Assembly (NCBI RefSeq): GCF_001689125.2
Contig: NZ_CP015405.2
Span: 3,533,501 to 3,597,500, forward strand
Direction: 5' to 3'
DNA: 64,000 nt
DNA from: Blautia pseudococcoides
Lineage (GTDB): Bacteria; Bacillota; Clostridia; Lachnospirales; Lachnospiraceae
The position numbers and the translations under genes are program-made. Below are positions 41,947 to 50,639 of this stretch, one piece after another; the first letter of the stretch is position 1, and each line of letters begins with the position of its first letter. The notes under the pieces are model-generated. The model was not told the origin of the DNA. It did not search any database and was given only the letters and a program-made list of their open reading frames with translations.

Positions 41947-42868
41947 CTGCTTCCCTCCGCTTTTGTGCAAATAAAGCCAGCTTGGCATAGAAATCCTCCA
42001 GTATCAACCGGGAATCTATTTTATTGTAAACTCTTATAGGACGGAATCTGCCCGTATGTATATAGTTCATGTCCGCCCCCACTGCGGGAGCCTGTTTCCA
42101 CTCAAAAGAAAATCTGTCTTCATAAAGGATCAGTCCTATTGCCGGTGAATCTCCCAGCACCCAGGATTCCCCTGTCCTGAACGCACTCTTCCTGGGCTGC
42201 TCTGTCATAGCATGTTCCATGAGCTGGTCGCAGAGATATTCACCGATCTCCCCGCAGGGCCTTACCCGCAGTTCAAGCTCTGCCAGGGTTACCGGCATCA
42301 TCTCATAGACGTTCTTAGGCACCTGCCACACCTCCATATCAGATCCAAACACCACATTAGCCGCATGAATGTCATTGCCCAGATTGAATTCCTCACCACC
42401 GCCGGGATAAAGCCCTCCTCCGATCCAGATAACAGTCAGCCTTTTGGCAATACGTGGTTCCATCAGATAAGCGCTGGCTATATCTGTTAGCGGCCCCAAA
42501 AAAACGGCAAATAAAGGCCTGTCATCCCCCTTCATGGCCTCCTCCACAAGCAGCCTTGCTCCTTCACTTTCTATAAAAGTCCCCGCATCGGGCAGGCCGC
42601 AGGGGGCGCCGTGATACAGGGGTACCTGCCCGTCAAATCCCATCTTCCTTACCAAAATTTTCAATTCGCTGTAGCTTTTCTCCATACTGTCCCTATCTCT
42701 GTCTGTGCCATAATGGGCAGCCACTAAACCAACATTTTCAATTTTGGGGCTGAGAAGTGCCTGTACCACGGCAAAGCCATCATCCGCTTCATTTTTTGCA
42801 TCTGTATCTGTGATCAACCGTACAATTTTCTCCTCCGGCACCTGAAAAACATAATCTGTATACCTCAT
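41927..42868 (-). CDS. Inosine/uridine-preferring nucleoside hydrolase family protein
   Basis: A 313-residue protein of the calcium-dependent nucleoside hydrolase family, which cleaves the N-glycosidic bond of ribosides. The N-terminal metal motif reads LITDTDAKNEADDGFAV where classic enzymes have DTDPGxDD, so a three-residue-longer loop with Lys is present. Other family features are FLGPLTDIA (about residue 120), WIGGGLYPGGGEEFNLGNDIHAA (about residue 148-170) and a late acidic Asp. The enzyme acts in the cytoplasm. Association with an AraC regulator and URO-D protein is unlike housekeeping nucleoside salvage, so the substrate may be a modified nucleoside or another N/O-glycoside. Confidence 0.82.
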   Translation of the reverse strand: MRYTDYVFQVPEEKIVRLITDTDAKNEADDGFAVVQALLSPKIENVGLVAAHYGTDRDRDSMEKSYSELKILVRKMGFDGQVPLYHGAPCGLPDAGTFIESEGARLLVEEAMKGDDRPLFAVFLGPLTDIASAYLMEPRIAKRLTVIWIGGGLYPGGGEEFNLGNDIHAANVVFGSDMEVWQVPKNVYEMMPVTLAELELRVRPCGEIGEYLCDQLMEHAMTEQPRKSAFRTGESWVLGDSPAIGLILYEDRFSFEWKQAPAVGADMNYIHTGRFRPIRVYNKIDSRLILEDFYAKLALFAQKRREADGVCKR

Positions 42869-42956
42869 ATTTTATCCTCATCCTTTATATACTTACAGCC
42901 GGTTACCTTATGTCTACTATTTTTTCAGACAAATGTCAATCCTTTTGTTCCCATTT

Positions 42957-43077
42957 GTAACAGTTCAGACAGGTCTGCGCATTTACTGCGCTGACCGTAT
43001 GTACAGATAGTGCCGGCTGGCATCCAGTCCATCGCCAAGCGATTTTTAATGGCTGGATGCGTTGTCTGAACTGTTAC
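42957..43077. repeat. Palindromic dispersed repeat (MITE-like), 121 bp
   Basis: Perfect 15-base terminal inverted repeats GTAACAGTTCAGACA (42957-42971) and TGTCTGAACTGTTAC (43063-43077) enclose a GCGCA/TGCGC hairpin and a second inverted repeat GCATCCAG/CTGGATGC. The core matches the shorter copy at 22709-22787 in opposite orientation. It lies in the 468-base gap upstream of the nucleoside hydrolase; the rest of that gap (42869-42956, 43078-43336) shows only AT-rich promoter-like DNA. Confidence 0.8.
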
Positions 43078-43336
43078 TACCATTCACAGCTAATACTCTG
43101 TAAGGCAGCTTTTTGCGCCTTCGCATGAAATTCCCGAGACAGCCATGCTGTCTGTCTTCTGTTTTCCTTTTATTGTACCAAAGTATCTGTTCTTTCTCTT
43201 GTCAGTGATTTGGGTAAATTTGAACTATATTACAAACTTATAATATTTGGCGGAAAAATGTAAGGTTAAACGATGGATAACTCCCCTTTCATTGCTTATA
43301 ATCTGTAACTGAAATACATTAAATACGGAGGAATAA

Positions 43337-43644
43337 ATGAATGTAATTGCATCACTCTGCCTGGACGGATTTCCGCACCACTGTTTCTGTTTGCAATGGC
43401 AGAGGGATTTTCCCATATCCATGACCGGAAAGCTTATCTCAAACGGCTGTATATTGCCTCGGTTCTCATGTCAGTAGGCAATGACCTGATCAACTCTTAT
43501 CTGCCTCATCCTAACGGTGCCATGGTAATTAATGGCATGTTTGCCACTTTGTTTATTGTAGGGCTTTATATGGAAAAAAACTCCCCTGCACGTATATGTG
43601 CTTGTGGTTCTGGCCAGAATCCTTGCATGATCAAAAGACCGTAG
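43337..43644 (+). pseudogene. TraX-family membrane protein remnant
   Basis: After RBS GGAGGAATAA, ATG 43337 opens a frame that is lost after ten codons. From 43366 a different frame reads RISAPLFLFAMAEGFSHIHDRKAYLKRLY, the hallmark of TraX-like acyltransferase membrane proteins, and continues to about LYMEKN before diverging (stop at 43644). The start and the middle of the gene are thus joined by a deletion and the C-terminal half is missing. A functional TraX-like protein has about 220-250 residues. Confidence 0.7.
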
Positions 43645-43692
43645 CAAAAGGGCAGCAAATTGTCACTGTTCCTTTTGATACGGCCTTTTTTT
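43637..43692 (+). terminator. Strong terminator after TraX remnant
   Basis: GACCGTAGCAAAAGG (43637-43651) pairs with CCTTTTGATACGGCC (43671-43685), followed by seven T. It ends plus-strand transcription before the convergent peptidase gene. Confidence 0.85.
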
Positions 43693-43727
43693 CTAAAATC
43701 ATTTCTTTTATGACTGAAAAATACATC

Positions 43728-45017
43728 TTACTTGTTTGAGGGATCAATGCCCGCTGTCTGTTTTCCCTGGGCTGACTCCAAATACGCTGAAGCCTCAGGG
43801 TCCTTTATCTGATATGCTCTTGACCATTCTTTTGTGGCATCATCTCTTACCACCTCTGATTGGTTCTTATACAAAAATTTTACCAGTTCATATACATCTA
43901 CCCAGATTTCGTGATTCCCCTCCCTCTGGGATTCATCAAAGATAAGCTGCAGCCCAAAATGAAGATGGGTTGTATCAATGTTGTTCACATTTTCTTTGGC
44001 GCTGTATCCGGTGCGGCCCATGTATCCGATCACATCCCCGGCCTGCACAATACTGCCCACTTCCAGGGATTTGCAGTAGGGAAAATTCTGACGCAGATGC
44101 GCATAATAATAGTACCGTCTGCCGTCAAAACTGCTGATCCCCAGACGCCATCCCCCATACTGGTTCCATCCCATGGCTGACACATAGCCGGATTCCACCG
44201 CCACAATAGGAGTACCCGTCTGCCCCATCATATCGTGTCCCAGATGTTCCCGCCTGTAGCCATAGCTTCTCGCCACTCCGAAATCATCATAATCGTTATA
44301 GGGAAAACTTTTTGCTATCGGGCTGAATCCCTTCAGGCCGTACTTTTTTGTCCAGCTTACTTCTCCCTGGCTCTCCTGATCCTGTGCGCCCTGCCCCTCA
44401 TCTTTTGCCTCTGTCTGGTACTCTCCAACCAGCCCATCTAAAACTGCGCCGTAGGCTTCCCGGTAGTAGTCAAAGGATTTGACCTCAGCGGACAGTTTTT
44501 CCACTGTAGTCTCCCCTTTCTGAAGCCTTTCGGCAATCTCATCCATGTCCTTTGCCTTATACTGCTTGAAATCGCCGCCGTACCTGGCTCCCAGATAAGC
44601 CAGAAGATCAACCCAGTTAAGATGGCCTTCCTGCCCATATGTATCCACATCGTAGGCACAGGCCTGCCGCATGGCCTCACTTGTCACATGGAAGTCCACC
44701 CACTTTATGTAGTCCTTCTCCGCACTGCCTGTGCCGGAATCCTCTGTACTTCCTTTGCCTGCACTCCCTCCGCTGCCCGTTCCGGAATCCTCCGCATTTC
44801 CTGTGCCCGAACTTCCTCCGCTGTCCGTATTAGAGTTTGCTCCGCCATCCACAGAATCCGCTGCACTTTCTGACATAAACTTTTTTTCTGCCGGCTCTGT
44901 ACCCCTCCCTGCGGCAAAAGCGCCTTGCGAAACATCTTTCCAACAAAGCACTGCAGTCAGAGTCAGCACAATAACCTCTGCCATAAAACCATATTTTTTC
45001 CATCTCTGTCTGTTCAT
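43728..45017 (-). CDS. M23-family peptidase (LytM-like), secreted or membrane-anchored
   Basis: A 429-residue cell-wall hydrolase of the M23 family. Residues 12-36 form a signal/anchor (AEVIVLTLTAVLCWKDVSQGAFA). Residues 55-97 are a Gly/Ser/Thr-Glu-Asp low-complexity linker with near-repeats (EDSGTGSGGSAGKG). A helical region follows, and the C-terminal LytM domain has zinc-binding residues in EHLGHDMMGQTGTPI (His, Asp, about residue 265) and THLHFGLQL (HxH, about residue 359). It probably cleaves peptidoglycan cross-links at the cell surface; all metal ligands are present, so it is likely active. It is monocistronic and convergent with the TraX remnant. Confidence 0.9.
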   Translation of the reverse strand: MNRQRWKKYGFMAEVIVLTLTAVLCWKDVSQGAFAAGRGTEPAEKKFMSESAADSVDGGANSNTDSGGSSGTGNAEDSGTGSGGSAGKGSTEDSGTGSAEKDYIKWVDFHVTSEAMRQACAYDVDTYGQEGHLNWVDLLAYLGARYGGDFKQYKAKDMDEIAERLQKGETTVEKLSAEVKSFDYYREAYGAVLDGLVGEYQTEAKDEGQGAQDQESQGEVSWTKKYGLKGFSPIAKSFPYNDYDDFGVARSYGYRREHLGHDMMGQTGTPIVAVESGYVSAMGWNQYGGWRLGISSFDGRRYYYYAHLRQNFPYCKSLEVGSIVQAGDVIGYMGRTGYSAKENVNNIDTTHLHFGLQLIFDESQREGNHEIWVDVYELVKFLYKNQSEVVRDDATKEWSRAYQIKDPEASAYLESAQGKQTAGIDPSNK

Positions 45018-45267
45018 GTCCGGCCCCCGGTCACATTCTGTATCAGTTTATGTAACCAGATAAAATCTTAGAACTCAGGCTGCCAATCAATGCCGTCACT
45101 GCTCACCGGCTGCCGTTCTGTAAACTGCTTTCTCCGAAAAGATGTCAGGCAATCATAACAATCGTGTTGCAGGGTGCCGTTGGCCTTCATTCTACATAGG
45201 AATGGAGGTAATGTCTATGAAACATTTCGATCTCAAAGATTTGATGGAGGCTTTTTCTATAGTGATC
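45018..45267. other. Intergenic region, no gene seen
   Basis: These 250 bases separate the peptidase start from the small membrane-protein gene. A plus-strand open frame from 45142 has no family match and is antisense to the next gene, so I do not call it. The peptidase promoter should lie here. Confidence 0.5.
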
Positions 45268-45582
45268 TCAGGCTTTTTCTCCTGCCTTATCCAGTCTTAC
45301 ATTTCTAAAGTAAAGTGCCATATCAATGGAAATCTCCACAATATTCAGTATGTAGAAGAACCATCCCAAATAAAACAGCCAGTCAAGTGAGGTACCTGCT
45401 GCCCCAGCTTCCATCCACAGAATCACTTTACGTGCAATACCGAATACATAACCGATCCAGATAAAGAATTCAAAGAACAGGCTCTTTCCTTTCGCTGTTC
45501 TGGAAATCCAGGATTTGTGGATTGAGATCGGCCATGATAAGCCGAAGCAGAGTATCATAAGTGCTTCTAATAAGTTTGTCAT
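45268..45582 (-). CDS. PQ-loop/SWEET-like small membrane protein
   Basis: A 104-residue integral membrane protein with three predicted helices (LLEALMILCFGLSWPISI, FFEFFIWIGYVFGIARKVI, LFYLGWFFYILNIVEISIDMALYF). The segment LSWPISIHKSWISRTAKGKSLFF resembles the PQ-loop/semi-SWEET motif. Such proteins form dimers and often carry small sugars or amino acids, but the substrate here is unknown. ATG 45582 fits GGAG; the ATG at 45597 is too close to its own site. It is monocistronic. Confidence 0.65.
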   Translation of the reverse strand: MTNLLEALMILCFGLSWPISIHKSWISRTAKGKSLFFEFFIWIGYVFGIARKVILWMEAGAAGTSLDWLFYLGWFFYILNIVEISIDMALYFRNVRLDKAGEKA

Positions 45583-45620
45583 TATATTTTTCTCCATTCC
45601 CTCTTTTAATATGTGATCAA

Positions 45621-45650
45621 AGACCGCTTCTGTAATTCCTGAAGCGGTCT
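45621..45650 (-). terminator. Terminator of the redox operon
   Basis: AGACCGCTTC (45621-45630) and GAAGCGGTCT (45641-45650) form a perfect 10-bp stem, followed on the minus strand by TTGATCAC. A second hairpin GGCTCCG/CGGAGCC (45717-45723 with 45734-45740) lies just after the fumarase stop. Together they should end the long operon starting at 57295. Confidence 0.65.
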
Positions 45651-45750
45651 GTCATCGGAATCCGGCCATACTGTTTATTCCAATAGATCAGATCCCCATT
45701 GCTGTCATATTTTAACGGCTCCGTCTCAAAATCCGGAGCCTGTGATTCTT

Positions 45751-46311
45751 TTACTCTTTATGCTGTGCCAAATATGCGGCTCTTCCCTCTTCGTACAGGT
45801 TTTTTCCCTCGCTGTCGATGATGACGAACAGGGGCATATCCTCCACATATAATTTTCTCAAAGCTTCTGCGCCCAAGTCTTCATATGCGATCAGCTCTGC
45901 CTTCTTGATGCATTTGGCAAGCAGTGCGCCTGCTCCGCCGATGGCTCCGAAATAAACACCGCTGTATTTTTTCATGGCATCAATGACTTCCGGAAGGCGG
46001 GCACCTTTTCCGATCATGCCTCTGGCTCCCACTGACATCATGGCCGGGGCATAGGCATCCATTCGTCCGCTGGTAGTTGGCCCGGCGGAACCGATGACCT
46101 GGCCCGGTTTTGCAGGTGTGGGTCCTACATAATAAATCGTGGCATCTGTGGGATCAAAGGGAAGCTCTTCCCCTTTTGCCAGCGCTTCACACATGCGCTT
46201 GTGCCCTGCATCACGGGAGGTATAAATGGTTCCGGTCACATATACGGTATCTCCTGCATGGAGTGTTTTTGCCAGCTCCTCCGTGAGGGGCAGTGTAATA
46301 TGTTTTTCCAT
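45751..46311 (-). CDS. fumB: Fumarate hydratase class I, beta subunit
   Basis: A 186-residue C-terminal half of a split iron-sulfur fumarase (L-tartrate dehydratase/fumarase family). Its VGPTPAKPGQVIGSAGPTTSGRMD (about residues 61-84) and GKGARLPEVIDAMKKYSGVYFGAIGGAGAL (about 102-131) are family signatures. With the alpha subunit it hydrates fumarate to malate or runs in reverse, and here most likely makes fumarate from malate for the reductase in the same operon. RBS GGAGGTGATT lies in the end of the alpha gene, whose stop touches this start. It is the last gene of the operon. Confidence 0.92.
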   Translation of the reverse strand: MEKHITLPLTEELAKTLHAGDTVYVTGTIYTSRDAGHKRMCEALAKGEELPFDPTDATIYYVGPTPAKPGQVIGSAGPTTSGRMDAYAPAMMSVGARGMIGKGARLPEVIDAMKKYSGVYFGAIGGAGALLAKCIKKAELIAYEDLGAEALRKLYVEDMPLFVIIDSEGKNLYEEGRAAYLAQHKE

Positions 46312-47154
46312 TTAAATCACCTCCGTTTTGTGGCGGGTCACGTGGCAGTTGATATTGATGGCACAGGGCATACCTGCAATATGTGTGGGCATGGTTTCAA
46401 TGTTCAGCCCGATGGCTGTGGTCTTTCCGCCGAATCCCTGAGGTCCTATGCCAAGCTTGTTGATCTTATCCAGCATTTCCACTTCCAGTTCTGCATAGTA
46501 CGGGTCTTCATTGCTTGAGTCAATGGGACGCATCAGTGCCTTTTTTGCAAGAAGGGCTGCCTTGTCAAAGGTACCTCCAATTCCCACACCCACTACCATT
46601 GGCGGACATGGGTTGGGTCCTGCGGTCTCAACGGTCTCCAGGATAAACGCCTTGATCCCCTGCAGTCCTGCGGAAGGCTTAAACATGCGGATCGCACTCA
46701 TATTTTCACTTCCAAAGCCTTTGGGTCCCACTGTGATCTTGATCTGCTCTCCGGGAACAATTTCCGTATAGATCATAGCCGGAGTATTGTCTCCGGTATT
46801 ACCTCTGCGGACCGGGTCTTTGACTACGGATTTTCTCAGATATCCCTTGTCATATCCGCGGCGCACGCCCTCGTTCACAGCCTCACTCAGATTGCCGCCG
46901 GTAATATGCACGTCCTGTCCGATTTCCAGGAATACACAGGCCATACCTGTGTCCTGGCAGATGGGCACATTCTGCTCATCCGCAATTTCAAAATTTTCTA
47001 TAATATTATCCAGCACACCCTGTGCGATCTCCCAGTCTTCGCAAGCTCTGCAGTTTTTGATCGCACATTTTACATCCTCAGGCAGATGCTCATTAGCCTG
47101 GATACAAAGGTTCTCAATGACATCTGTGATCTGGCTTGCCATTATCTCTCGCAT
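46312..47154 (-). CDS. fumA: Fumarate hydratase class I, alpha subunit
   Basis: A 280-residue N-terminal half of the oxygen-sensitive [4Fe-4S] fumarase. Likely cluster Cys residues are in PICQDTGMACVF (about residue 62), AGPNPCPPMVVGVGIGG (about residue 183) and a late Cys in MPCAININCH (about residue 266). RGYDKGYLRKSVVKDP and GNTGDNTPAMIYTEIVPG are typical. It interconverts malate and fumarate without a cofactor. It directly precedes the beta subunit and lies 166 bases after the flavoprotein gene. Confidence 0.93.
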   Translation of the reverse strand: MREIMASQITDVIENLCIQANEHLPEDVKCAIKNCRACEDWEIAQGVLDNIIENFEIADEQNVPICQDTGMACVFLEIGQDVHITGGNLSEAVNEGVRRGYDKGYLRKSVVKDPVRRGNTGDNTPAMIYTEIVPGEQIKITVGPKGFGSENMSAIRMFKPSAGLQGIKAFILETVETAGPNPCPPMVVGVGIGGTFDKAALLAKKALMRPIDSSNEDPYYAELEVEMLDKINKLGIGPQGFGGKTTAIGLNIETMPTHIAGMPCAININCHVTRHKTEVI

Positions 47155-47320
47155 ATACGTTCACTCTCCTGTCTTTCTTCAGACAGGCATCCTGTACGGC
47201 AATACTGCTGTACAGAACACCAAATCTTTATCAACCATAGCTGCTGTGCAGATCCACATTTCCCGCTCTGGAGTATACACTCCATATCCAGCAGGATAAT
47301 GGAATTTGAACGGCTGCTGT

Positions 47321-48922
47321 TTATCTCTCATGACGGGCATACTTGGGAAGCAGTAACGGAGATACGTCATCGGAAGCTATGCCTGCTTTTTTCAGTTCCT
47401 CTGCATATTGTTCAATATGTTCCAGTGTCATGGAACCCATTTCTGTCTCTTTTGCTTTGGCTGCCGCAGCCTTGCCCGCATTGCGGCCAAATACAATGAT
47501 ATCCAGAAGAGAGTTGCCCATAAGACGGTTTCTTCCGTGGATCCCACCAACAGCCTCACCTGCTACCAGGAGATTGTCAATGGCTTTTGTATAGCCGTCC
47601 CCGCCGATTTCCAGACCACCGTTCTGATAATGGAGTGTAGGATATACAAGAATCGGCTGTTTTCTCATATCAATGTCATAGTTCATGTACATACGAAGCA
47701 TGGCAGGGATACGTTTTTCAATGGTCCCCTCTCCGCCGATCCTTTCGATCATGGGAGTATCCAGCCATACACCGCTGCCGAGAGGCGTTGCCACACCTTT
47801 TCCCCTGTCGCTGCACTCACGGATAATGCAAGCCGCTGCCACGTCACGTGTCTCCAGAGGATGCATGAAAGCTTCACCTTCAATGTTTACCAGCATAGCT
47901 CCCAGAGAACGAACCTTCTCTGTGACCAGGGCACCGAAAATCTGTGCCGGGTAGGCAACACCTGTCGGGTGATACTGAATAGTATCCTGGTATAAGAGCG
48001 GAGCGCCTGCGCGGTATCCTAGAACCAGTCCGTCCGCGGTTGCGCCGTAGTGGTTGGAAGTTGGGAAGTCCTGGTAATGAAGACGTCCTGCACCCCCTGT
48101 GGCAATGATGACTGTCTTTGCTTTTGCCACCAGGTAGTCATCGGTCTCCATATTCTGGAGAACAGCACCTGCAACCTGTCCCTTGTCATCCTTGATCAGT
48201 TCCACTGCGGAAGTAAACTCTACAACAGGGATCTGACGGTTTAAAACCTCATCCCGCAGAGTACGCATGATCTCCGCACCGGAGTAGTCCTTGCAGGCAT
48301 GCATTCTCTTTCTGGAAGTTCCGCCGCCGTGGGTGGTGACCATATTTCCCTCTGCATCCTTGTCAAACATAACGCCCAGTTTGTTCAGCCACTGGATCGC
48401 GTCCGGAGCCTCCATGACCAGCCTTTTCAGCAGTTCCGGCCTGGCTGCAAAATGTCCGCCGCCGAAAGCGTCCAGATAGTGCTGGACCGGGGAGTCATTT
48501 TCCTTATCTGCTGCCTGGATCCCCCCTTCTGCCATCATGGTGTTGGCATCCCCGATGCGCAGTTTTGTGACGATCATAACATCAGCGCCTGCTTCATGGG
48601 CTTCGATGGCTGCAGAAGAACCTGCTCCGCCGCCGCCGATCACCAGCACGTCCACGTCATAATCCACCTTGTCCAAATCTATATCCACCTTTAACAGACG
48701 GCTGTTGGAGTGGAGTAAATGTCCCAGCTCGGTGGGCGCTTTCTGCCCCTTGTTGGGACCGATTTTGATCTCAGTAAAACCGTCCTTTTTGTAGTCCGGA
48801 TGATAAGCCTTTAAGAGGGCATCCTTTTCATCAGCAGTCATACGTCTGGGTTCCATGCCCATACGCTCGTCTCTGGTAGCTTCCACCTTTTTAATGGACG
48901 CAAGCATTTCTGGTGTAAACAT
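47321..48922 (-). CDS. frdA: Soluble fumarate reductase flavoprotein subunit
   Basis: A 533-residue FAD protein of the succinate dehydrogenase/fumarate reductase family. It has the dinucleotide motif VLVIGGGGAGSSAAIEA (about residue 92), AEGGIQA (about 131), YHPTGVAYP (about 315), TLHYQNGG (about 430) and GNSLLDIIVFGRNAG (about 470). Where membrane-bound enzymes have the histidyl-FAD His (SHT), this has DANT, so FAD is probably not covalently bound, as in thiol:fumarate reductase and other soluble forms. It reduces fumarate to succinate with electrons from the iron-sulfur subunit upstream in the operon. The N-terminal 70 residues are an extension not seen in classical FrdA. No membrane anchor subunits are present anywhere in the operon. 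Confidence 0.88.
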   Translation of the reverse strand: MFTPEMLASIKKVEATRDERMGMEPRRMTADEKDALLKAYHPDYKKDGFTEIKIGPNKGQKAPTELGHLLHSNSRLLKVDIDLDKVDYDVDVLVIGGGGAGSSAAIEAHEAGADVMIVTKLRIGDANTMMAEGGIQAADKENDSPVQHYLDAFGGGHFAARPELLKRLVMEAPDAIQWLNKLGVMFDKDAEGNMVTTHGGGTSRKRMHACKDYSGAEIMRTLRDEVLNRQIPVVEFTSAVELIKDDKGQVAGAVLQNMETDDYLVAKAKTVIIATGGAGRLHYQDFPTSNHYGATADGLVLGYRAGAPLLYQDTIQYHPTGVAYPAQIFGALVTEKVRSLGAMLVNIEGEAFMHPLETRDVAAACIIRECSDRGKGVATPLGSGVWLDTPMIERIGGEGTIEKRIPAMLRMYMNYDIDMRKQPILVYPTLHYQNGGLEIGGDGYTKAIDNLLVAGEAVGGIHGRNRLMGNSLLDIIVFGRNAGKAAAAKAKETEMGSMTLEHIEQYAEELKKAGIASDDVSPLLLPKYARHER

Positions 48923-48933
48923 GGCTATCCTCC

Positions 48934-49608
48934 TTATTTCTCAATCTCTCTGGTATTGTAAAGTTCCTGCATTTCCGTGATCGGCTTCTGCATAACCTGC
49001 TCAATCAGCTCATCATAAGCACCCTGGTGGATCTCCTCCACACGGTTTTCCAGATGTTTTGTCTCAGGTGCAATATATTTTCCTGTGAGACGTCTTGCAA
49101 GAAGGCCTACCATAGGGTGAGAAATCCCGGCAGGACATCTGACGGAACAGCAGCCGCAGCTTACACAGTCAAAGGATTCCTCTGCGCACTTCTCAAATTC
49201 TCCTCTCTGCGCATAAGCGATATACTGCATAACGTTCAAATCCTGTGTACAGGCTTTTGTACAGGCATTACATCCGATACAGCTGTAGATTTCCGGATAC
49301 AGCTCCATCATGATCTGCTGAGTCGGCTTAATTTCCTCTATATCATAAGTTCTCTTGTCTGTAGGGAAGAAAGGAATACTTGCCACATACATGCCCTCCT
49401 CCACCTGTGTCTGACAGGCAAGACATGTCTTCAGCTCATTTTTTCCTTTGATCCTGTATATTGTAGCACATGCTCCGCAGAAGCCATGACGGCAGCCGCA
49501 CCCTCTTTTCAGGGTATATCCGGCATATTCCATGGCTGTCATGATCGTCAGATCCGCAGGCACACTGTATTTCTTACCGAAGAAAAATACATTAACCATC
49601 TTTTCCAT
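48934..49608 (-). CDS. frdB: Fumarate reductase iron-sulfur subunit
   Basis: A 224-residue electron-transfer protein. Residues 25-75 carry the plant-type [2Fe-2S] site GCGCRHGFCGAC plus CLAC. Two further clusters are in SCIGCNACTKAC (about residues 109-120) and CVSCGCCSVRCP (about residues 149-160). The order matches SdhB/FrdB and the N-terminal half of TfrB. TfrB of methanogens has an HdrB domain fused behind this part; here HdrB is separate in the same operon. I chose ATG 49608, with 49638 as an alternative start. It passes electrons to FrdA. Gene spacing to frdA is 11 bases. Confidence 0.85.
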   Translation of the reverse strand: MEKMVNVFFFGKKYSVPADLTIMTAMEYAGYTLKRGCGCRHGFCGACATIYRIKGKNELKTCLACQTQVEEGMYVASIPFFPTDKRTYDIEEIKPTQQIMMELYPEIYSCIGCNACTKACTQDLNVMQYIAYAQRGEFEKCAEESFDCVSCGCCSVRCPAGISHPMVGLLARRLTGKYIAPETKHLENRVEEIHQGAYDELIEQVMQKPITEMQELYNTREIEK

Positions 49609-49784
49609 AATAGGTACCAATCCTTTCATCAACTTCATCTTTACCCCGCAGTGTCAACTTCGATTCCGCTTTGCTTTATCTCAGTTGAGGGCGTTCGCCC
49701 TATGCCAAAAAGACCAAACCGGTCCGCTTATGTGCAAGCACAACACAGATTGTCTGTTCTTCTTGGTACACTGCCCATTGCCTG

Positions 49785-50639
49785 TCAATACTCGTTAGGT
49801 AATTCGTCAATCTCGTCGCAGCGGAATACCGGACCGTCTTTGCACACGTATTTGGAGCCGATGTTGCAGCGGCCGCATTTGCCTACACCGCATTTCATAC
49901 GGAGTTCCAGAGTTGTGTAGACCTGCTCTTTAGAGAATCCCATTTCCTGGAGGGCTGCCAGCACGAACTTGATCATGATGGGCGGTCCGCAGACAAGGGC
50001 TGTCTTGTCTGTGGTGAATCCCACCTCTTTTAAGTAGTTGGGTACAAATCCCACATGGCCGTCCCAGCCTTCCTGTTCCCGGTCAATGGTCAGATATACG
50101 TTCACACCCTCTGTCTTCATCCAGACCTCCCGGATCTCTTTTAACTGGACCAGATCGTCCGCAGAACGGGAACCATAGAGAATATCCACGGTTCCGTAGT
50201 TCTCTCTGTTATCCAGCACATAGTTGATAACAGAGCGAAGAGGTGCAAGACCGATACCGCCTGCGATAAACAGCAGGTTCTGGCCTTTTAACCCGGTCTC
50301 TACCGGGAAATAGTTACCGTAAGGACCTCTCACCGTAATCTCGTCGCCAACCTGGAGGCTGTGAAGATAATCTGTGAGGATACCGCATTTCTTGATGCTG
50401 AATTCCTGAAATTCTTTATTTGTGGGTGAGGAAGTAATGGAAAACATACCTTCACTGATGCCCGGTGCACACACCATGGCACACTGTCCGGGCATATGCT
50501 CAAAAAGCTTTCCGCCCTCCGGCGCATTCACCCGGAAGGTCTTTACATCCGGTGTCTCCTGGCGGATATCTGTGATGACTCCCACCTGAGGGATCAGGGT
50601 ATCCAGCGTATAATTTTTATGACAGGTACATTCGCTCAT
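49785..50639 (-). CDS. flxA: FAD/NAD(P)H-binding oxidoreductase subunit (FlxA/AsrB-like)
   Basis: A 284-residue ferredoxin-NADP reductase-fold protein. FAD-binding motifs are VCAPGISEGMFSITSSP (about residues 56-72), where the RxYS-type motif is replaced, and RGPYGNYF. The NAD(P) motif is FIAGGIGLAPLRSV (about 123-136), and the C-terminal cluster site is KCGVGKCGRCNIG...C. This arrangement matches anaerobic sulfite reductase subunit B and FlxA, the NADH-oxidising entry of the Flx-Hdr complex. It overlaps the next subunit gene at a single base (50639). In this operon it would feed NADH electrons into FlxBCD/HdrABC. Confidence 0.85.
   Translation of the reverse strand: MSECTCHKNYTLDTLIPQVGVITDIRQETPDVKTFRVNAPEGGKLFEHMPGQCAMVCAPGISEGMFSITSSPTNKEFQEFSIKKCGILTDYLHSLQVGDEITVRGPYGNYFPVETGLKGQNLLFIAGGIGLAPLRSVINYVLDNRENYGTVDILYGSRSADDLVQLKEIREVWMKTEGVNVYLTIDREQEGWDGHVGFVPNYLKEVGFTTDKTALVCGPPIMIKFVLAALQEMGFSKEQVYTTLELRMKCGVGKCGRCNIGSKYVCKDGPVFRCDEIDELPNEY

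Noticed and set aside
45142..45390. 82-residue plus-strand frame
   Set aside because: The 3' half is antisense to the PQ-loop-like gene and there is no convincing homology, although a weak RBS-like GGAGG exists before an internal ATG at 45217.
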